From: Cenococcum geophilum 1.58
Taxonomy: Eukaryota; Ascomycota; Dothideomycetes; Gloniales; Gloniaceae
Length of the DNA stretch: 64,000 nucleotides
NCBI GenBank assembly: GCA_001692895.1
Contig: KV748195.1
Location: 2,407,897-2,471,896, forward strand
Direction of reading: 5' to 3'
Position numbers and translations under genes: made by a program. The notes beneath the pieces were generated by a model. The model had not been told where the DNA came from and did not search any database. It saw nothing but the letters and a program-made list of their open reading frames with translations. Of the stretch, positions 57,301-64,000 are shown one piece after another (the stretch's first letter is position 1; each line of letters opens with the position of its first letter).

Positions 57301-60300
57301 TAAAGAAATTAATCTAAGTTAGTTAATAGGTGGAAAATACTTTATAGTTCTATAAATAGTATCTTAAAATAGATATAGAGTTAATATAACCGACCTTATT
57401 AACACTAGAGTAAATAGCTTCGCCTTTATAAATACTACTTATATAAATAACGTTGCTAAGTTCTTAAATATAAATGCTACCTAACTAGAGAAGCCTGTTT
57501 AAATAAAAGGCTATAATAGCTAAGCTGGTAAGCTGGTTACCCATATCTTAAAACTATATATCGCTATTAATAGATAACGCTAGTTTAGTATCCCCTTCTA
57601 TATCTTAGACCTAGGGTCCTATAATATAATCCTTAGCTAAAAGTAGATATCCTACTTTAATATTTAGCTAAACATTTAATAAAGACAGTTTATTTAGCTA
57701 GAGAATAGACTAAAGTTACCCTCCTTTATTAGAGAAATCCATACTAACCATAAAATATTAGCTACAAAGGCTGACCCTATTTATTAGTAGGATATTAGGG
57801 ACCACAACCTAGCTTTTATTTAAGAAGATACCTACTATAAGGCTAGTAAGAATTCCATACTAATAAGGATACTCCCCTAAAGAACTATAGTTAAGGAGAA
57901 CTTTACTTATAGAAGTAGAACAGATAGTAATATAAATAACTTCCAAATTGCGGAGATCTAGCTAATAGGGAAGAGGATATACTAATAGGATATAGAGGAT
58001 AACTTTTAGAAGATGTAATAAGAGCTAAAAGGAGTAAAGATAACGCTAATACGCTAAAGGCCCCTAAGGCCGTAAACACCCCTACTATTATATAACCTCC
58101 CTATGGTAGATATCGCGGCAATTAGCGCTATAGGTTTTTACTTTAATATATATTAGAAGAACAACGAGGTCTTTATAACTAGCTTATATAAAATTAACTA
58201 GATTATTAATAAGAAGGAAGAAGGGCTAGTAAAGGAAACTAATAAGGAGTTAGTTAAGCGCCTCCTCCCTATATACCTCTTAGACCATAAAGATGCATTC
58301 TTAAAAGTAGCCTTAAATACGCTGCCCCCCTACTAAACCTATAATTATAAGATTTAGCTAAAGGCCAATAACTCTCTAGGCTATAGTCTCCTTTACTAGT
58401 AAACTATAGAGAAACTAAAAGCAACTAAATAGTACTTAATTAATAACCTCTATAAGGGGTTTATTAAGCTAAGTTAGGTCCTTTTTACTTCCCTTATTTT
58501 ATTTATAAAGAAACCTAATAAAGGCTTCCGCTTTTATATTAACTATTAGAAACTAAACGCTATTACTTAAAAAGATTGTTACCCTCTCCCCCTAATTAAC
58601 GAGACCCTTATTCATCTAAGCTAAGCCAAAATCTTTACTAAGTTTAATATCCGTTAAGCTTTCTACCAAATTAGAATAAACCCTATATTAGAAGACCTAA
58701 CAACGTTCCGCACCCGCTATAGTTCATATAAATATAAAGTTCTTCCTTTTAGACTAACAAATAGGCTAGCCATATACTAATGGTATATAAATAATGTTCT
58801 TTTTAACTACCTTAATAAATTCTATATAGTATACCTAGACAACATTTTTATATACTTAAATAATAAACTTAAGCACTAAGTTCACGTTAAAAAGGTCCTA
58901 AAGAGGCTGCGGAATATAGGCCTATAAGTTAATATTAAGAAATACAAATTTAGAATAAAATAAATAAAATACCTTAGGTTTATCGTTAGTATAAAAGGAA
59001 TTAAAGTTAACCTTAAAAAGGTTAAAGCGATCTATAACTAAAAACACCCGCATACTATAAAGGGTATTTAGTCCTTTCTTAGCTTCTATAATTTCTATTA
59101 TTAGTTTATCTATAACTATAGGGTTATAGCTAAGCCTCTTATATAACTAACAAAGAACAATATACCTTTAATTTTTAACAATAATTATATAAAAGCTTTT
59201 AAGTAGTTAAAGAACTAACTTATCTCCTCCCTAATTCTCTATTACTATAACCTAGACCTTAAATTAATGCTAGAAACGGACACCTCTAATAAAGGAGTAG
59301 TGGGAGTTCTCTTACAGTTATACTAAGATAGCAAGTAGTACCCTATTACGTTTTTCTTAAAGATAATAGCCCTAGCTAAGTATAACTACGAGGTACACAA
59401 TAAAAAAACGCCGGCTATTATATAATTATTATCCTAGTAGCGTGTAGAGCTTAAAAGCACAGACTCCCAGATTAAAGTCTATACTAATTATAAAGCCCTT
59501 AAGTATTTTATAATAATAAAGCAGCTTACTAGTTAATTGGCTAAGTAGGCTAAAATACTCTCCTAATTCTTCTTTATAATTATATACTGCCCTAGTAGGC
59601 AAAATTTTAAAGCTAATACCCTAACCTGGAGAGAATAGGACGTGGAGCTATAGAATAAGCTAAAGGCTTAGCACTAGATATATACCTTCCTCTATCCTAA
59701 ATAGATTGACCTATATATCCTTAAAGAACTAAACTCCAAATAAAATAAGCTAGCGCTTATAGAAGGAGAGATTCTAGATAAACTAATGGGACTAATTAAC
59801 CGCATAGCCAAATCCCTAAAAGCCCTCCGCAACTAAGCTACGGAAGGCAACTCTAATTTAGAAATAGAAGATGGACTACTCTTATATTAAGAACGGCTTA
59901 TAGTTCCAGATATTAACAACCTATAAACAGAGCTAATCCGTAAAGCCTATTATTAAGCCTCTGTAGTATACCCTAGTTAAGATAAGACTTACTAACTATT
60001 AGCGCCTCGCCACTACTAGTAAGGACTCCTATCTAATATAGAACGATTTATAAGGAATTGTTATGCTTATAAACGGGTGGATAACCCTAGGGATTAAACC
60101 CCTAAATAGTTATAACCACTACTAGTTCCCAAACACCTTTAGTAGCACATTATAATAGACTTTAAATTATTCCTAAAGGATAAATATAGCTATAATATAG
60201 CCTTTATAGTAGTTAACTAACTAAATAAGCAAACTATTTCCCTCCCCTGCTTTAAAACTATAACTATAAAAGATATAGCCCGCATATATATTAATAATAT

Positions 60301-61300
60301 TTACCAGATCCATAGCGCTCTTAAGTTAATTATCTCTAACTATAGACCCTAATTTATATTAGACTTCTAGGACGAATTCTACTATATCCTTAGGATTAAG
60401 ATTAAGCTCTTTACTATATTCTACCCTTAGACCAACGGCTAAACCAAGATTATAAACTAATACCTTAACTAGCGACTTTGCCCCTTTATTAATTACTACT
60501 AGAACAACTAGTTGGAACTACTACTTATAATAGACTACGCATAGCTTACGCTCCTTTATAATAGTATAGAAATGTCGCTATTTAAGTTACTCTATAGATA
60601 TAGGCCATAAATATCCTTTGATTAGGATAGACCTATAGGACCTATAATAGCCCGCAAACGCCTTAGCTATATAGAGGCCTAGATATTCGCTAAAAGAATA
60701 CATAGAGCCTAGGAGACTGCTTAAGCAATTATAAAAAAGGTATAAGAGAAGAAAGAGGCCGATGTAAACCAATATCGTTATAAGATAGACTTCTACATAG
60801 GAGGTAAGGTATAGGTGTTAATAAAGAACTAAAAGACCTAGAGGCTAAGCCACAAGCTAAACTACTAAATAGCTAGCCCCTATAAGATTCCTAAGAAGAT
60901 AAGGCACTCTTTTAAGGTTAAGCTACTAAAGTTAATAAAGATTTACCCTATCTTCTCCCTAGACCAACTGCGGAAGGCCGCGGACGACCTATTACCTAAA
61001 TAGTACAACAATCCCCTACCGCCAATTTAGATTATAGAGGACGAGGAATAGGAAGTTAAAAAGATCTTAGCAGTTAAGAAGGACCGTAGTACCTTAAAAT
61101 ACTATACAAGCTAGGTAGGTTATAACAAAAATCTAAAATAGTACCCTACATCTAATTTTAAGTACTCTCCCTATAAGCTATAAGATTTCTACCTAGCCTA
61201 CCTAGACCTCCCTAGACTACCACGTAAATTAAAAAGCTGGATTAAATGCTAGAAAGAGGGGCTAGATAACTATAATAATTTAAATAATAATAAAGAACTT
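57300..61300 (+). pseudogene. Gypsy-B pol: protease, RT, RNase H, integrase, chromodomain
   Basis: RT: FIKKPNKGFRFYINY at 58502-58545, LPLINETLIHLS, FTKFNIR.AFYQIRINP, FRTRYSSYKYKVLPFRLTN, VYLDNIFIYL at about 58828-58857 (family YLDDILIY). RNase H: ETDTSNKGVVGVLL near 59275-59315, VYTNYKALKYF near 59480. Integrase: HHCC region near 59960-60080, IIDFKLF near 60147 (first catalytic Asp kept), SNYRP.FILDF near 60340-60375 (SDRGPQFV type, Asp changed). Chromodomain: EDEE.EVKKILAVKKDRSTLKYY near 61035-61110 and YPTSNFKYSPYKL near 61145-61185. Encodes the enzymes of reverse transcription and integration; inactive here. Confidence 0.9.
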
Positions 61301-61303
61301 AGA

Positions 61304-61345
61304 TAAAGCCTAAGGGCAGGCTTTTTTAGAAGGGGGGGGGGGTAA
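61304..61345 (+). other. Conserved 3' tail and polypurine tract of Gypsy-B
   Basis: AGAAG followed by 12 G, two to four bases before the 3' LTR. Bases 61304-61332 are identical to the complement of 810-838 in the LARD. Confidence 0.9.
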
Positions 61346-61612
61346 TATAACGGCGCTAAAGCGCGTTACCTGCTACTTTACCGTTTCCTAAGCAATATGC
61401 GGCAATTTACAGCAATTTGCCATTTCCTAGGCAATTTGCTATATTCTACCATAATCTACCAAGTTGCTATTGGCTCGCTTACTACTAGCGCCTTAACAAC
61501 CCTTTATATCTTACTAATCTCTACCAGTCTTCTTCTTCTCCTTAGCTTAGTATTCTTATATAGTAGCAATTTACAAGCTTTGGTTTAGAAGCAATTATAT
61601 AAGCCCGTCATA
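61346..61612 (+). repeat. 3' LTR of Gypsy-B
   Basis: 267 bp, about 20 bp longer than the 5' LTR because of a CTATATTCTACCATAATCTACC-like addition near 61440. The 63-codon frame at 61397-61588 lies wholly inside it and is not a gene. Confidence 0.92.
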
Positions 61613-62060
61613 AGTTAAGCAACTATATTCTACTATTTACTCTATTATTAATAAAGTGCAGACCCTAATACGTGGTGGCTATTAAAATAATCTTATATAC
61701 AGCTTACTAATTTGGCGTCAACTAGTTAATTTCCTAGAGTTAAATACTTAGGCGTATTGCCTTACCTATTTAGAGCTTTTCTTTTATATAGAAGTTCCTT
61801 ATTCCAACTCTATAGTTCGCCTAATATCTTAAAAAGAAGGGCTTTTAACGCTACGTTGCTTATATAAAGCCCTAGCTTATTAAAGCTTACTATTATAGGA
61901 CACCTCTATAATACCTTATATATATCTACCTATTTCCACCAACATAGTAAGAAGAAACTAACCGCGAAACGGCAACCTACCGCATTCTACTATACTCTGC
62001 TTATTACAAACGCTTTAAGTACAATATTACGACTACTTGGAGAGAAATCGGAAGAAGCTA
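61613..62060. other. Spacer between Gypsy-B and Gypsy-C, unassigned
   Basis: Begins with the AGTTA duplication. No frame or repeat recognised. Confidence 0.4.
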
Positions 62061-62064
62061 GTTG

Positions 62065-62425
62065 GTTAATACAAGCACGGTCCAGGATAGAGCCGATAGA
62101 ACTATATGACGAGGAATGGTAAGCAGAGTCATATAATATAATCTGTGTAATCTAGGTGATCTATAAGATCTACTATAGAGCGAATAGAGTAGACGGAGTA
62201 GATAGAGTAACGACTTTTATAGAAGTACGGTTGTGTATTTAAGGACCCTTAGTCCCTACCTAGATAGTTCCTTCCTTGTAGTAATTCTTAGAATACAATT
62301 AAAGTTAATCTATTAGGCAACTACTCCACTAGTTATTATTACGTTATTAACTTCCTATATTACCTATATACCTAGCCTATTAATAAACCCACCGTAGTTC
62401 TTACTATAAGGTTCCGTTATACAAT
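62065..62425 (+). repeat. 5' LTR of Gypsy-C (left edge uncertain)
   Basis: The 3' part (62265-62425) recurs at 39596-39740. A promoter-like TGTGTATTTAAGGACCC sits at about 62232-62248. The right tip is GGTTCCGTTATA; the left tip was not resolved and is placed only approximately. No partner LTR lies in the window. Confidence 0.6.
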
Positions 62426-62460
62426 TACTACCTAGTTATAGTCTTAGAAGTCGAACAATA

Positions 62461-63775
62461 TGCCACCAAAAGTAGCTACTATAACGCCGTTAACGGCAGC
62501 AACTACTTTAAGGTTAAGTAGAGATATAAGTATATAAGATACTAACTCACAACTAGTTACGGTCGGATAGTTATAGAAAATAGTTAATAGGTTAAATAAA
62601 AATAACTAAATACTTAAAAAAAGATTTAATAGAATCGGAGTAGTAAAGGTTAAGTTACCTTTAATTAAATAATTTTTAGGGGAGAGATTAAAGCTTAAAG
62701 AATTTCTTATATAAATGTATTTTAAAGTCATGCAAGAAGGGGCTAAGTTAGCCACGTTAATGGATTAAATAGCCTACGCAGGATTGTTCTTAACAGGAAG
62801 GGCACTTAAATAGTTTAAACCCTACTTAACGGAAATACAGACTAACGGAATAACTACTACTAATTAAAAGGTACGATTTATGTTTTCTAGCTAGGCAGGA
62901 TTCGCGGAATAATTAACGCAGATATTTAGGGACCCGGAGGTAATAGTTATAGTAAAAAGGAAACTCTAGGACCTAATATAGCGAACCTTAGCAATTAAGT
63001 ATACGATATAGTTTTAAATACTTGCTATATAGGTTAAATGGAACAATAGGGCGCTTATAGTATAGTATAAATAGGGACTTAAGGCTAAAGTCTAGGACGT
63101 AATTATTCTAATAGAAGATATGGACACCCTTAGGGAATTAATAGATTAAGCAATTAAGATTAACAATAGGATCTTTTAGAGGGAATAGGCTAAAAGAGGC
63201 TAGGATAGAGTTCTATAATTATATAAGGCGCAGAATACACAATAACTAAAGCTAAATTAGAAACTATAGTATAGCGCAGAGCTAATAGACCTAAGTAGTA
63301 CTAAAGAAACCTATAAGAGATAGGGAAAATAACTATAGAAACCTAAAAGTTAAGGATTAAGTAATTATAGGACTAAGGAGTATAGGCTAAACTAAGAATC
63401 TTAATAGTAGAAGATATTTAAGCGGACTCTATAATAAAAGCAATGGTTTAAAAACAGAGCTTATATAAATTGCGGAAAATAGGGTTATTTTGCTAAAGAC
63501 TATAAAAGTAGCTAGAGTTACTACGTAGTAAAGGGAACTAGACTAATAGTATATAACATATATATATAGAGGGATAATAGTATACTACAAGGAATAAAAG
63601 AGTGTTTAATTAAAAGTTTTACGTTTTGTTATAATAACGTATACTAAATTTATAAAGACGCTAAGTACGGCGTAAGCTATTAGCTATAAGAGCTAGAGTT
63701 AAGAGGACTTAAAAAAACTAAAGAGTTAGACGAAGAATAAGATCAACTCTATAAGCTAAATTAAGATATTATGGC
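62461..63775 (+). pseudogene. Gypsy-C gag, cut by an LTR insertion
   Basis: Starts at ATG 62461 (MPPKVATITPLTAATTL), near the LTR end as expected. Retrotransposon gag region: KLKEFLI.MYFKVMQEGAKLATLMD, YAGLFLTGRALK.FKPYL and GFAE.LTQIFRDPEV (about 62690-62940), IILIEDMDTLRELID (about 63100-63145). Zinc knuckle INCGK.GYFAKDY at about 63470-63510 (CCHC with H and C changed to Y). Few stops, so damage is moderate. The sequence changes abruptly at 63776 where another LTR begins; pol would lie beyond the window. Confidence 0.85.
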
Positions 63776-64000
63776 TGTCACGGAACCCCACCGCAGGGGC
63801 CTCCATAGGAGAGCCCCGTGCTCTCGCGTATACCTCGCGTACAGCTTATATCAGCTACGCGTGGGTATATCACCTCTTATCTCGGTCCCAGACGATCAAC
63901 CAATTATAAGCTGCTTACATAACAGATTAATCATCTTATGTTGTTGTCGTCTGGTACACGGTTCGGAAATTTGTTAGTCCCTCGCGCCAATTTATATGTA
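63776..64000 (+). mobile_element. LTR of a non-RIPped element, truncated by the window end
   Basis: Begins TGTCACGGAACCCC, a typical fungal LTR tip, directly after the RIP-damaged gag. GC-rich, with many CA and TG dinucleotides kept. Candidate left target bases are ATGGC (63771-63775); the right copy is outside the window. The 68-codon frame from 63771 is incidental. Confidence 0.7.

Larger units (their letters stand above)
55615..61612 (+). mobile_element. Gypsy-B: complete Ty3/Gypsy chromovirus, TSD AGTTA
   Basis: LTRs 55615-55861 and 61346-61612 (tips TATAAYGGCGC..CCCGTTACA or RIP variant) flanked by perfect AGTTA (55610-55614, 61613-61617). Primer-binding region TTATGCTAAGCTC at 55862-55874; polypurine tract with 12 Gs at 61328-61342. 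Interior order: gag, protease, RT, RNase H, integrase, chromodomain. Six kilobases, normal length. All frames are closed by RIP-type stops. Its leader, PBS and PPT are shared with the LARD at 613-5287. Confidence 0.95.

Noticed and set aside
61397..61588. 63-codon plus-strand frame
   Set aside because: Wholly within the Gypsy-B 3' LTR.

Overview
This window looks like repeat-rich, non-coding-competent DNA from a filamentous ascomycete (Pezizomycotina, most likely a dothideomycete-type genome). The reasons are: fungal gene families (FunK1 kinase, DUF3435 recombinase, BTB protein, Vcx1-type exchanger with a short GT..AG intron), fungal Ty3/Gypsy and Ty1/Copia elements, and a very strong repeat-induced point mutation (RIP) signature. 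TA dinucleotides are saturated, CA/TG are scarce, LTR pairs differ almost only by transitions, and old reading frames are broken by TAA/TAG where CAA, CAG, CGA or TGG would be expected. No long intact gene exists anywhere in the 64 kb; the longest open frames (122 and 131 codons) are only tandem repeats. Nearly everything I can name is therefore a relic. Family names come from my own translation of damaged frames, without any database search.

Layout. 1-480: 3' part of an AAA+ ATPase relic. 613-5287: complete LTR element without coding capacity (LARD type, minus strand) with a body of GC-rich degenerate repeats and target duplication GCTGC. 5.5-6.2 kb: minisatellite. 6.5-9.0 kb: FunK1 kinase pseudogene (minus) split by a solo LTR. 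12.9-14.3 kb: calcium/proton exchanger pseudogene (plus) with a recognisable 52-bp intron. 15.9-16.2 kb: second solo LTR of the same family, inverted. 18-28 kb: minisatellites, hairpins, unrecognised broken frames, and at 22626-23069 a 444-bp TRIM element with perfect target duplication. 27.6 and 34.1 kb: two copies of a 0.7-kb dispersed repeat ending in a tRNA-like motif. 29.4 kb: a second FunK1 fragment. 34.8-35.5 kb: BTB-protein pseudogene. 35.9-38.5 kb: DUF3435 (tyrosine-recombinase, Starship-captain-like) pseudogene on the minus strand with an N-terminal Ser/Asp repeat and C-terminal zinc fingers.

The right third is a stack of LTR retrotransposons. Gypsy-A (40250-54803, minus) was interrupted twice: by a 2.7-kb insert made almost wholly of five different satellite arrays inside its integrase, and by a complete Copia element (46808-52776, plus). 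Gypsy-B (55615-61612, plus) is complete with LTRs, gag, RT, RNase H, integrase and chromodomain. Gypsy-C (gag from 62461) is cut by a non-RIPped LTR at 63776 that runs off the window. Five elements and both solo LTRs show perfect 5-bp target duplications.

How the parts relate. The LARD at the left end shares its primer-binding region, leader motifs, polypurine tract and LTR tip with Gypsy-B 50 kb away, so Gypsy-B is its likely autonomous partner. The DUF3435 relic points left towards the FunK1, BTB, exchanger and ATPase relics; a decayed Starship-like cargo element is a testable hypothesis, but no element boundary was found.
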